From Batkoa obscura (lineage: Eukaryota; Entomophthoromycota; Entomophthoromycetes; Entomophthorales; Batkoaceae), in the NCBI GenBank assembly GCA_030770535.1, contig JASVEC010000102.1, positions 1-57,530 on the forward strand: a stretch of 57,530 nucleotides of DNA, in the 5' to 3' direction. The translations under genes and the position numbers were made by a program. The notes under the pieces were generated by a model, which was given only the letters and a program-made list of their open reading frames with translations, did no database searches and was not told the DNA's origin. This document shows, piece by piece, positions 44,853 to 57,059 of this stretch (position 1 is its first letter; each line of letters opens with the position of its first letter).

Positions 44853-47800
44853 ATGAAAAAAATGAAATTTGATAACCAAAGTAATATTCAACGTTTACTC
44901 TTTCAACTAGAACAAAAAAAGTATTCAGATGAAATTATTTCTCATATCCGTTCTCAATACGAAACTCATTATCACAAGTATGAAAATTCAGACGACTTGT
45001 TGTTTTTAATCCATTTACCTGAAGCTTTAGATCCTGAAGTGTATATCTTTTGGTTACAAAATTTAGTTCCTTATTCCTCGGAGGAGAAGTTAAAGGGATG
45101 GCATGTCCAAAGAGCTATAAAAATCGATGAAAGAGTAGGGGATTTAATGTTATGTTATTCATTATTAAATTTAGGTCACCATAAGTTAAATTTAAAAAAA
45201 TTAAGTAGTATTATCAAAAAAGTAGAATGGTTAATTCAAATTAAAGTATTACAATTAGAATTAAATCAAATGGAACAAGTTTCTGAAAAAGAGGCTATTA
45301 ATTTTAATTTAAAAAAGTTTTTAATCTTATCAAGATATCAAATCGCAAAATTAGTTTATCGTTTAGTTGCTTTAGGTTCTTCTCCTGAATTGTTATTAGA
45401 TATTTTTATCATGGAATATGAAGAGTTAGATAATTCAAAAGAAAATTATCATTTAATGTTAGATTTACCACCATCCAATATAGATAATACTTTGAAATAT
45501 AATGAAGTTTGGGGTAAAGTTATTGAATTAAAATTTATTAAAGCTTGTTTACTTAGTTTATTGTCAATTAAAAAACCAATTACTAATCAACATATTCAAT
45601 CTATTATTAATCTTGTTACTTTATATACTAGTTTAGATTTATCTAATTTGTCTAATGAAACTTGCATTAATTTAAAAGTTGAAGATTTGACTTCAGATAG
45701 TATTATTAATGTTAATAAAGTAGAGGGATTTTATCCTTATTTTAGTTTCTTAATACAAAATATAGAAGGATGGGAAATCATTGAAAGTTTAGGTTATTCT
45801 TTTCCAAGTTTAAAAGAAAGATTAAGTCGAATTTTATTAAGTGATTTTCAACAACATCAATTATATTGTATTCAATTGATCAATCAATTAATTTTAATTA
45901 TTAACAACGAAAAACAATCAATTATTAAAATTTGGGATGGTCTAATATTATTATTTAATCAACATTATTTTGGTCCTATTAATATTAAACAATTATTCAT
46001 ATTCTTTTTACAACAAATTTTAGAATTAGAAGGTAAATTTGTTATTGTTTTTGTATTTATAATATTTATAATGTTTTAGAATTTGAAATGGCCTCAATAA
46101 TACTTGATGAAATTGATTTACCCATTTTATATGAAGAAGTTATTGATTTATTACTTGAAATATCAATGGAATTTTATGATAATCAAACAAATTTATTTGA
46201 TTCTAATTCAATAGAAATTATATTAAAATGTTTAGATTTAGTAGAAGAAACAAGTAAAGTACAGCAATGGCAATACTTTGTATTTGGAGTACAAAAATTA
46301 TATAACTATTATTTACAATACAATATAAAACAAATACCTCAACCTTTAGAAATTCGATTAAATTCAAAGTTTTATTTAAAGCAATTAATATTTAATTCAA
46401 AATGTCAATTATATAAATCACCAGATAAAATTAAAGAGTTAATAGCATTGTTGAATATTAATATTATTGAGGATCTTAGTTTTGTCAATAAATTAATAAT
46501 CAAAGCAAGTAAAGTACATAAAGATTTTAATATGGCATATGAATATTCAACTGCTCTAATTGAAGATGAATGTAATTCAGAAGGTATCAATGATATTTTA
46601 GAATTAATCAAAGATAAAGAATTTAAAGATATTAATAAAAAATTTGATTTGTTATCTTTAATAATAGCAAATTGTAATATTGATAAAATAAATGAAGTAT
46701 TGAGTTATTATTATGAATTAGAAATTCAATTACTAAATTCAAAAGAATTAATAAAATACAGTAATAATAATCATCAAACAATTATATTGAATTCAGATGA
46801 ATTACAACAATTCAACAATATAATTGATATTATAAACAATAATAATAACAATAATAATAGACTAAATATATATAATTATCCTATCTTTAATAATTCTATT
46901 GTAGCTGTTACTAACAATAATTTCAATTGGCAACTTAGTCCATTAGAAGCAATATTTAGAATATTAATGTTATTGAAAGATAGTTTATTAAGTAATGATG
47001 ATGCTATACTTCATAAAGAATTAATTAAAAAAATCAAACTTCAATTAAGTAATAATATTAATGATACACTTTCTCAATTTTTTATTTATGATTTATCAGA
47101 GGTAATTTATTATAATATAATAAAATTGTTTTAATCTTAACATACTTGATATTTACTTTTAGGAAGATAAAGTTGAATTTTTTAATACATTACAACAAAA
47201 CCCAGAAGATTTATTATGGAAAGCATTTCATTTTGGTTTATATTATATTACTAAATCAGATATAAGTGATACTACTACACAATATAACAATTTAACAACA
47301 ATTCAGCCAAAACAATTTATTAATTATTTAACTAACTTAGATAATAATAATAAAGAATTGAAAACAATTCAAGAGAATATAAAATTAAGTCAAAAATTAA
47401 ATGAAGAAGAAGAAATCAATTCGATATTAGAAAAATTGGATATTAACAGTGAAGCATTTCGATTATCTAACAAAAGAGAACAAAGTTTATTATTGGAATT
47501 AAGAATACAAACAGAAGATACAATACAAACATCAAACGTAATAACAGTTGCAATTAATTTTAATATTGATCTGCAAACACTGTATTTGATTCATATTAGT
47601 TATTATTTCTCAAATCAAGTTAAAATCAATGACTTGGAAGATTATTATTGGTCTAATACAAAAGAATATTTAGAATCATTAATAATTAATGAAAAGGTTG
47701 TTGATCAATTTTATACATTTTATAGTGATATTAAGGGTAATGATTTAATTAAATTAAATTTATATTTTATTATGTTTGGAGAAATATTAGATAAATCAAA

Positions 47801-49149
47801 CAAAGAAAAAGATGAGGTAATTATTTAATAATATTTATATAATATAAATAATATTTTAAATTTTAAATTTCAATAGAAAAATCAATTAATTATTCATCAA
47901 CTTATATTAAGAACGGAATTATTAAATAATTGGACTGAAAGTATTAAAAGTAATAATAAGATAGTTAATGATAATATAATTGATTTTAAATTATTATTAA
48001 ACAATAAATTCAATAAGAATTATAATGACTTACAATCTCACTTTAATTTGTTATATCAGCAATCTAATGGCAATGAGTTTATATTAAATCAATTGGATAC
48101 TTATTTACAATTATTACCAATATTTGGCGAAGAAAAACAATGTTACATTGAATTAAGCTTACAAGAACAACAAATATTAAAATCCAATATAATTTTATGG
48201 TATTTAATTTATCAAATTTCATCTATTATACAACAAAATAATGTATTTTTACCTGAAGATGTTATATTATTAAACAAATATATAATCCAATTAAATCTTA
48301 ATAATAGTTTAAATTTAATTAATCAATTTATTAATATGAAATATCAAGAAACTATTAATTTACAATCTCAACAATTATTAATTACTATTATTAAAGAAAA
48401 TATTTTAAATAACAATAATAATAATGAGAATAATGAGAATATAGAATCATTTAATAATATAGTTAATAATATAATAAAAAGAATTGAATTTTTAGAAGAA
48501 TTAAACAATTTAATTGATCCAATAACTGAAGAAGATTTAGGTTACATAATTATTAAAAGAATTGATAGCTTATTGAATCAACAACATATTAATTTCAATG
48601 ATATTATTTTATTATATAAATCATTAATGTTGCAAAATATTAACCCAAATTTATTATATCATTCTTTATTATTGTTTAATAAATATTATAATAATTTATT
48701 ATCGATTGATTGGCAACAACAGTTATCAAACAAATCGAATGAATTTACAATATTAAAAGAAATTTTTATTTTAGTATTAAAACAACAATTGATTGAAAAC
48801 AAAACAATTAATATAATTCAACAATTTATATCACTAATTAAAAATTATTTAAATGAACAATGGGCAATAAATACATTAGAATCAATTCAACAATATTTAT
48901 TAAATGATTTTATTAAAGATACAACAATAGTGATTGACTATCGTATGGAATTATTACCTTTGTTTTATGATTTATTTAATATGAAAGAATTTGATGATAT
49001 AGAAATATTATTATTAATTAAATGTGAATTTTATTTAGAATTCTATTTTAGTTTAACTATTAATCAAATTAATGAAATAATTGAACCATGGGATGAATTA
49101 TTAATTGATTCTAATTTACAAGAAAAATTAATTTATTATTTATTACAAT

Positions 49150-49211
<62 letters not shown>

Positions 49212-50048
49212 CAATATCATTGTATAATTAATCTAATGAAATTATTTGGGCAATATTACCAATTAACTACTGCTTCATTAAATCTTAATAAAGAGTTAAA
49301 TTTATTATGGATTAAAATTATAGAATCAATTATTAGTAACGTTAATATGATGAATGATATAGTAATTTATAAATTATGGATTTATATTTATGATATATTT
49401 GATATTAAATATTTACAACAATATGAACAATCTATAATAGAATTATGTAAAACATATCAATTAATTAACTATTATCGATTAGGCTTATTGTCTAATAATT
49501 TAATTATCAATGAATTAATATTAAATCAATATTTTATTGAAAATCATTGTGATTTTAATTTAGAAAATGATTTATTATTAATTTCTTTATTAATTGTAAA
49601 AAAAGAATTAAATCGTGTTATGGAATTTAACAAGGAATTGTATATTAATGATATTAAACCTGTTATTATTAATGAATTAAATCAATATCCTATTCTTTTA
49701 GATTGTATTATTAAGCAATTGAGTGAAGATAAACGAAATGAAATTCAATTAAATGAAGCCATGTTTTATTTGAATCAACTAAATAATAAAAATCAGTTTC
49801 AAAGATTAACTCAACTATTTAAAGGCAAAAAAAATCAACAGCAAAAGGAAAAAGAATTATTTGACTATTTAAATCAAAATCATAATTATCAATTATCTAT
49901 TACTAACGAAGAGTTACCTTTAAAATTACCCTTAACAATTCCTACTTTAGATGAATTAGCCAAATTATTAACTATTGAAGATGACTTGTTTAATACTCAA
50001 GAAGACTTAAATCCATATATTTTAGATATTATTTTAAGATTTGAATAA
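44853..50048 (+). CDS. SEC39: SEC39/NBAS-like subunit of the Dsl1 tethering complex
   Basis: Four exons (44853-46032, 46080-47101, 47163-47816, 47877-50048) join in frame to 1675 residues. The ATG at 44853 is the first in frame; the frame also opens upstream without one. The protein is all-helical and Leu/Ile/Asn-rich, as in the Sec39 domain. The N-terminal block has WHVQRAIKIDERVGDLMLCY followed by LSSIIKKVEWLIQIKV, matching the W..RA.EIDE...D.AL.LL..G pattern of fungal Sec39. This subunit helps tether Golgi-derived COPI vesicles to the ER. A poly-Asn tract of about 20 residues is encoded by an (AAT)n run near 49151-49212. It is much longer than yeast Sec39 (709) and nearer to NBAS-type proteins, but no WD40 repeats are seen. 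The last about 130 bp recur as a decayed copy at 51.8 kb. Confidence 0.8.
49151..49212 (+). repeat. (AAT)n tract coding poly-Asn in SEC39
   Basis: About 20 uninterrupted AAT units within exon 4. Likely variable in length between strains. Confidence 0.95.
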
Positions 50049-50089
50049 AATAATTATCCATCGTTTTCTATGTCGCTTAAATCCTTGTT

Positions 50090-50165
50090 ATAATCTATAG
50101 CGCTTTTAGCTAAATTTTTAAAATAACAAATAAATTAAATTGGCTAAAGATAAATATACTATTTT
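50090..50165 (-). pseudogene. Decayed duplicate of YOS1 exon 1
   Basis: AATAAATTAAATTGGCTAAA aligns with AATAAATTAAATTGCCTAAA of intact YOS1 exon 1, and TTTAGCTAAA with TTCTAGCTAAA at its donor. The start codon and the middle of the exon are lost. It lies 40 bp past the SEC39 stop and pairs with a dead SEC39 tail next to the intact YOS1. Confidence 0.7.
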
Positions 50166-50224
50166 TAATAAAAAGTTATAATTATAAAAACAAATGAATC
50201 TGTTTATTATTACTATAGTATGAC

Positions 50225-50643
50225 AGTCCATATAAACCATATTTTTAATCCTTTATTCAATTAACTTTTCAACTTTTTCTTTATGATTGGATTTTAATTC
50301 TTGTTCAATAACATTAGATAACTCACTTTTATTTATTAATAAATGGGGATGTTTTTTTTGGCTTCGTAATTTTTTCTATCTTTTAAGGACTATTTGAGTA
50401 GAAAAACCATTAGCAAATTCTTAAATAAAGATACATCTCCAAATCCAAAAACTCGTCACTGTACAATTCTACAAACTTATCAATATTCTGGTTATTATAG
50501 CCTTTACCCTTATTACGAAGTTTAGATAAAGACTCTTCGAATGTTACAAGTCCTTCCTTGGCCATAGGGGTTATTGCTTTAAAATGATAAAATAGTAATA
50601 ATGATAATTTATAATAATAATCTACTCTCAATAACGGAAGCAT
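50225..50643 (-). pseudogene. Unrecognised ORF interrupted by a MITE
   Basis: Reading leftward, a 77-codon frame starts at 50643 (MLPLLRVDYYYK..) and has a protein-like centre, AKEGLVTFEESLSKLRNKGK then NIDKFVELYSDEFLDL. A MITE cuts it at 50440. Beyond the MITE, to about 50260, a continuation reads FINKSELSNVIEQELKSNHK then EKVEKLIE and stop, but in another frame. I do not recognise the family. It may be a dead exon of a gene, or a small gene broken by the MITE. Confidence 0.45.
50345..50440 (-). mobile_element. MITE copy 39, inside the ORF at 50.2-50.6 kb
   Basis: GGGGATGTTTTTTTTGG to ACATCTCC. The direct repeat AAAT lies on both sides. Confidence 0.92.
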
Positions 50644-50706
50644 TGTTTGAAAGTTAATAAATAGTGTCTCTCATTAAATTAAATTAATATTATTTTTCTA
50701 ATATAT

Positions 50707-50795
50707 GGGGGTGTTTTATTTGGCTCCATCACTTTTCCATCTTTAGGCATTATTTAAGCGAAAAATTGGTAGCAAAATTCTTAAACACAAAAATA
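50707..50795 (-). mobile_element. MITE copy 40, right end eroded
   Basis: GGGGGTGTTTTATTTGG through TTCTTAAACACAAAAATAAA. ATAT on the left only. Confidence 0.75.
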
Positions 50796-50832
50796 AATGC
50801 AATGTATATTAAACCTTTTTAAATAATTATAC

Positions 50833-50930
50833 AGAGATGCTTTTTTTGGCTTCATTACTTTTTCCATTTTTAAGCGCTATTTGAGCAGAAAGGTTATTAG
50901 TAAAATTCTTAAACGAAAAAATATATCCCC
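50833..50930 (-). mobile_element. MITE copy 41
   Basis: GAGATGCTTTTTTTGG to ATATCCCC, left terminus mutated. Confidence 0.8.
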
Positions 50931-50968
50931 ATATTATGGATTTACAACTAATGACTTAATTTACAAGA

Positions 50969-51068
50969 GGGGATGTATTTTTATGTTTAAGAATTTTACT
51001 GACAAATTTTCCATTTAAATAGTGCTTAAAAAGATGGAAAAAGCAATGAAGCTAAAGAAAACACCCCC
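50969..51068 (+). mobile_element. MITE copy 42
   Basis: GGGGATGTATTTTTATG to CACCCCC. The direct repeat AAGA flanks both sides; it is not self-complementary, so it is a true target duplication. Confidence 0.93.
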
Positions 51069-51310
51069 AAGAACTCTTTTGAAATGACGTCGATTTTTTT
51101 TAAAATTAATGGTGAGGATAGAATTGTAACATCAACTTACACTTGATCTTAAATTAAGTTTTATTTTTGATTAAAAAAATATACTATTGCTTACAATAGT
51201 ATCCTAATTTTTTAATCAAAAGAATCGCAACTAACTATAGAATATAATCATTGTTTGAATCCACAGTTAATTTACTGAATAGTCTCTAGAACTAAAATTA
51301 GTTAGCATCT

Positions 51311-51405
51311 AGGGCTGTTTTTGATTTTATTACTTTTCCATTTTTTAAGTGCTATTTAAATGAAAAGATCATTGGTAAAATTCTTGAACAAAAAAATCCA
51401 TCTCC
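51311..51405 (-). mobile_element. MITE copy 43
   Basis: AGGGCTGTTTTTGATTTT to CCATCTCC. The direct repeat ATCT flanks both sides. Confidence 0.88.
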
Positions 51406-51774
51406 ATCTCTATCTATATAGGAGTCAGTTGTTTGATTTCAATTGTAATAAGTATTGTGGAAACCAATTGACTATTTAAATAGAAGTATTAGTATTAGTT
51501 AGAAGGTTTTTATAAGTTAGAGAAGCAAAGCGTCTAGAGCAAAATGGCAAAGTAAACGGCGAATCAACTAACTACAAATATCAAATATACCTTTGAAATT
51601 ATACCATGGGTTAATATGAAAAGATTGATATGATATTAAGTATTATAACAAGGACTCATTTTCAGAAGTTTATACCTTGTTTGGTTTATTTTCATTTAAC
51701 ACCTGATTTATCACATTACAGCTTATCTCATATCTAAGTTTTATCTTTCATTGTAATATAGAAATCAAATAAGC

Positions 51775-51945
51775 TAAAATTATCAATCATCTATTACTAA
51801 AGGAGATTTACCTTTGAAAACGGCTTTAGTAATCCCAACCTCAGATGGATTGACTAAATTGTTAACTATTGAAAACAAATAATTTATTATTGAATATAAC
51901 AACATAAAGTCATATATTTTAGATATTATATTAATATTATATTAA
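51775..51945 (+). pseudogene. Decayed duplicate of the SEC39 3' end
   Basis: CTATTACTAAAGGAGATTTACC, AACTATTGAA and CATATATTTTAGATATTAT align with SEC39 around 49892-50035, with stops and base changes. It lies upstream of the intact YOS1 3' end, in the same order as the SEC39-dead YOS1 block 1.9 kb to the left. Confidence 0.78.
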
Positions 51946-52168
51946 TATATATGATATTCTATACTGCTTACTTCCTACTTTATTATATTTTACTATGTCT
52001 ATTAACTATTGGTATTAGTAACTTAATATAAAAGTAAATTATTGTAATTTTAAAATAACAAACATAAATCTTAAAAATATATTATATTTAATTTTAATAC
52101 TATTTACTATTCCATTACAAAGACATCAATAGTTCATTATAAATTAACTATATCTTAATTTGTTTCAT

Positions 52169-52544
52169 TTATCCAATAGTAAGTGAATAAGCAATAACAA
52201 GCACATTAACTACAATCAAAGGTACTAAATAAATTGTAAATTAAAATGAAAATGAAAATTAAGATAAAATAATAAGCTTACATCTCATTAGAGTTCTAAC
52301 AGCAGATACTAAATTAATTATTTTACTTTTAATACTTTCGTTGCCGTTATAGCTGCCTACTTGATTCGTTCCTAAACCGACTAAAAGAAATTAATCATCA
52401 TTCTTCATTCATTATTATGTTAATTATTTATTCTACTTTATATAGTAACTTACTTCTAGCTAAAAATCTTTCTTCATTTAGAATAGCTAAACCATTGATA
52501 ATCAAAATGACCGAATAAATTAAATTGCCTAAAGATAAAGACAT
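52169..52544 (-). CDS. YOS1: YOS1/IER3IP1 ER-Golgi transport protein
   Basis: Three exons join in frame to about 80 residues. Exon 1 reads MSLSLGNLIYSVILIINGLA then ILNEERFLAR; exon 2 has GLGTNQVG, SIKSKIINLVSAVRTLMR; exon 3 is PLIVVNVLVIAYSLTIG and stop. The N-terminal hydrophobic segment, the LNEERFL motif, the SAVRTLMR..PLI motif and the final hydrophobic segment are the hallmarks and full length of Yos1/IER3IP1. The protein is a small membrane partner of Yip1/Yif1, needed for ER to Golgi traffic. SEC39 lies 2.1 kb to the left and acts in the reverse direction of the same route. Co-directional with RAD16, 218 bp away. Confidence 0.92.
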
Positions 52545-52762
52545 TTTCAGAGAAAAATAGAAACTTAAAAACTAAAAAATTAAAATCAAAATATTTTAGT
52601 CAATATGTTGTCCTCCACCAATCAATTTTTAATTTGTTTTAAAAAAAATAAAAATTAACTCAAATTTTAGTAAAAATAATAAACAAAATTCCAGATAATA
52701 CTAAACTTTATTTGTATTGTCATCCATGACTGTCATTAGCCAATTTAACATAATATATTGTA

Positions 52763-55584
52763 TTAAAGAACGAATAAAAATTTCAAATCTTCTTCTGTAA
52801 GTTTCGATAAAGCCGATGTATCTTTACCAATAGTCGATTGAAACAAAGCATGTTTCTTTGCTTGAAGCTGTAAAATACGAGATTCAATTGAATTTTCCAC
52901 AACTAAACGAGTAACTTGGATTGGACGATATTGGCCTAATCGATGGATACGATCCATAGCTTGATCTTCTACAGCTGGATTCCACCATGGATCACATATA
53001 AATACTCGACTTGCTTCGGTTAAATTTAAGGCTATACCACCTGCTTTTAAGGAGATGAGAAAGACAGTATATTCATGACGCTGCATAAAGCTAAATATCG
53101 AATTAATACTTATAGTTTTAATTTAATAAAATAAAATTACGTTTTAATAATAGCATCTCTTTGAGCAGGACGCATACGACCATCCAATCGACAACAAGCA
53201 AAACCAGCTCGATGTAGTCGCCAAGCTACTAAATCTAAAAAATTCACAAATTGAGAAAATACAATTGATTTGATTGTATGATCTTGAGATCGAAGTTTAT
53301 CTAATTCTTCTACTAAAGCTTCAATTTTAGTAGAAGAACGCCACTTTTTCATATCAATTCGGTTCACAATACTACCCCTAAATGTTTCGCCAGCTACTTT
53401 AAAATCTTTATCATTGATTTGATGAGATGTTTTTTCAGCTTCTTTAATTTCTTCTTCATCATTTTCAGGAATTAAAGAATCTTGTGAAAGATCGATCGTT
53501 AATGGTACGTAACACGTTGGACATTTAGGATGGGAATCCAAACTACTATCTAGGAATTGGCGGATATCTTCCCTACAAAACACATGTTTGCATTTGGAAA
53601 TAATAGGATCTTCAGCTTCATCTTGGCATAATCCACAAATTAAACTATTTTTAATTTGTGTTAGTCTTTTATTTGGATCTAAATTCCCATTCTTCATCAT
53701 TGGGATACGTCTTAAAATTAAATCTGGGTGATTCACTGCTAATCGCATCTTTGTGATCAATTCAAAGATATTAGCATAATGATTTAATACAGTTCCTTCT
53801 TCAACATAAGTACTAAATTTACGTTTAGAATCAGTATATAAGGATTCATACATATCTTCTTCTTCTTCATTAAATACATCTCTACGAACAGTAACTATTT
53901 TAGGCGGTAAACCTAAATCATCTGCCTTTTCTACTTTAGTACGACGTAACATGACTTTATCTAATAACTTTGTCAATTTTTCAAAGCCTAGTTTTCCTTC
54001 CCCAACATTACCATAATTTTGAATGGGCTTTAAAATCTCAGCATTCCACCAACAAAAATGTTTCATTGGGGAATGGCCACAAGCATCACAACTATTATAC
54101 CCTTTGAAAGCCCATGTTAAACTTTTACAATCACAATCTCGACAAAAATAATAACTAAATGGATCACATTTTAAAAATCGAATTAATGAATATAATTCAC
54201 CCACTCGATTTTGTAAGGGAGTACCGGTCAATGCCCATTTACGTTGTGCTTTTAAAGCAAATACAGCACGAGCCGTACTACAAGAGCGATCTTTAATATA
54301 ATGGCCTTCATCTAAAATGACTCGAAACCAATCTGTTTGATGAATTGGTGAACTTTCTTTGACTTTTTCTCCTTTTCGTGTAAATCCATAATTTTGTTTT
54401 CTAAAACCAGATTCAATAATATTATAAGTAGTTAGTATAATATCATATTTTTTTAGTTCAGCTAATGAACGTGTACGATCTTGTCCATAATATAATAATA
54501 CATTTAGTGTTGTTGTATGTGTGTTAATTTCATTAAGCCATTGCATGAGAGCTACAGTTGGAGCAACTAATAAATTGGGTTTGCCTCTTGGCTCTGATAA
54601 TAATAGAGAAATCATTTGAATTGTTTTTCCCATTCCCATCTCATCGGCTAAAATACCACCCATAAACTCACTTTGTTCTTGCTTTTTCATCCAATTTAAT
54701 CCTTCTTTTTGAAATGGCAATAATTTAAGTTTGAGGTCATTTGGTTGTTCACTCTGTTCTATTTCAATGACTTCCATACCATCTAATTTATCCCAAACAT
54801 CCTTTACCTCTGGATGGAAGGCTTGTACTCTTGGGTCTACAGTTGGATGAGTCCTCAAATAAGATTTGCTAAACCCACCAATTTTTTCTTCTTTTTCACG
54901 ACTTCTTCTATTATTAGTTCGTCCTCCCCTCCTTGGGGCCCTTCTAGTTTCAACAACAACGACAGCATCATCTGAATCGCTATTAACAGCTGATAAAGGG
55001 GAATCATCGGATGGTAATGGAGACTCAGCTTTGAACTCAGATTCGTCCGATGACGTTATAATTACTTGAGGATCCTTATCATCATCAGCATTTGTTTCCT
55101 CTCTAATTGATTCCTTCTTTAGTGTTTTTTTTGTGAATTTATCCAAACTCTCTGGGGTCGCTAGATTAACTGTAGCCTTTTTGTTATCTCTAGTACTCCT
55201 TTGATTTTTCTTGGGGATTACTTTTGGTGTTTGAAAATCTTCATCGGAAGATATGCTTATAATTTCCCAAGTTTCTTCCCCATTTGAATTAATTTTGATT
55301 TGATTTAACTTCTTTTCTGAAATTCTTTTACTTCTGCGTGGTTTTTTAGCTTCTACTGTGCTGGATACATTTTCATCGTCATCGTTTGTTGTAGATTTGG
55401 CTAGAGTAGCCGGGCTCGTCTTTTTTACTTGATCTGGAGTCCTTTTAATCGGTTTTTTCCTTTTGCTTGGTTCTAAAGGGATAGAATCAAAGTCTTCTTG
55501 TTCCAACTCTAATATCTCATTAGCCTTAGTTTCCTCTTTTTTATCGACTTGGGTTGTTTTTTGTAACCTCGTTGATCTTCTCAT
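52763..55584 (-). CDS. RAD16: RAD16-like SNF2 ATPase with RING finger (global-genome repair)
   Basis: Two exons, 55584-53141 and 53090-52763, give 923 residues. Residues 1-240 are charged and low-complexity with basic clusters. SNF2 motif I is at about 312-323 (LADEMGMGKTIQM) and motif II is DEGH at about 425. Between the lobes lie the Rad16-specific Cys-rich insert (CRDCDCKSLTWAF, about 481) and a C3HC4 RING at about 650-692 (CGLCQDEAEDP..CKHVFC..CPTC). Motifs V and VI are in exon 2 (SLKAGGIALNL, DRIHRLGQ). MLRRTKVEKADDLGLPP is nearly as in yeast Rad16. With Rad7 and Elc1 the yeast protein scans non-transcribed DNA for UV damage and acts as a ubiquitin ligase. The acidic linker at about 165-205 is longer than in yeast. 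Confidence 0.95.
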
Positions 55585-57059
55585 CTCTTTCAGTGAAAAT
55601 ACTTTTTTAAAATAAGAAGTACCTTACTTCGATTTCAATTAACTTTTATTTATTCTTTAGATTTGAATCGAATTTAATTGTAGTTTTATTGGTTATAATT
55701 TATGCGTGGCTTGCTTAGTTATTACTGTAACTTGCTAAATTAAGGTTACTAATTTAACTTATCAAAGTCTCGATTGTTTATATTTATTTTATATAGAAAA
55801 TATTAATAATTGATTAAAACAACCTTGATGAATAAAACCTATTCAAAACCACTGATATATTAAATACTTGAATAGTTGCCTATAGTTCTTTTAGACCAAG
55901 CTCTAAAAAGCAAGTGATTTGCTAATATAAACTAGCTAAATAAAATAATCATAAACCTATAATATTAATGACTATGAACCTCTTATACCAGCTCTCACAT
56001 AGGTTTGAATATAAAAAATATATTATAGAATAAAGTGGAGAAAAATTTAGATATACACTTTTGTGTTAAAAGGGAGTAAAATAACATTTGACTTATAATT
56101 TCTTTTAGTTATTTTTTTACATATTTTTTAATATTTGTGAAAAGTAATTGCTGTTCAAAGGAAGTTTAATTTGTTATTTTGTTTACTAGATACAAAAGAA
56201 AATGGTTGACTTTTTCAAAACAATGCAAAAAATAGCTTGATTAACTTGAATACATAATATGTAATTTTATCAAGGTTTTATTATTGTAAACTAAAATAGG
56301 CAAAAAAATTTTTAAGTCTGTTGTTGCCTAATTTATTTAACATTGTAGGTTGTTCAAATTCGAATGTAACATTAAACAATTTGAACAATAAAACTGTTTT
56401 TTTTTGTTAAAAATAATTTAATATATATATCCCATCTTTATTATTATTAGTGTTTTTGATAAATTAACAGTTTTGTCTTGATCTTTACGTAAAAAAGTAA
56501 TTGTTTTTATATCTTCATCTTTATCTTCATCTATATAGTCAATTATTACTCTCATTTATTATAGTATATTCCAATATCTATTTATCTATTATAAAACTCA
56601 CATTCTGAGTACTTTAACGAAAATTCTCATTTTTTTATAACTTTATTATTACTATAAAAGATATTCATAATTTGTCATTCCATATATGATCATTTATTAA
56701 TTGTGACAATTCATTACTATATAGCTGTTATTATATAACATATTATTGTATGCTAAAATCCCTTTGATAAAAGTTTATTGGTATAGTTTATATTTATATC
56801 ATCTAACATTGTAGGGTTATTTTATTAAAATTGTAAATGAGTTTATTTTGAGTAGAATAAAATTGTAGTAATTAGACTAAAAAGCAAAAAATGAACTTTC
56901 ATAGTGAAATATTGGCCAATGATAAGTCACCTTTTAAACTTAAGTTTTAAACTAAAGTGACAAACTTTGAATTAATTTAACCTATTTATTTAACACAATA
57001 GTTTTTTTTTACAATCATAATAGTAAATCAATAACCAAAATAAAAAGGAATTAAGGATA
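55585..57059. other. RAD16 / right-edge gene divergent intergenic region
   Basis: 1.5 kb without element copies. An 11-bp perfect inverted repeat, TTGTTCAAATT with AATTTGAACAA, lies at 56350-56388 and could be an operator-like site or a hairpin. No gene seen. Confidence 0.45.

Noticed and set aside
50833-50850. ATACAGAGATG as a U6 snRNA core
   Set aside because: It is the mutated left end of a MITE; no other U6 block follows.
54866-55069. 67-codon frame on the plus strand
   Set aside because: Antisense shadow of RAD16 exon 1.
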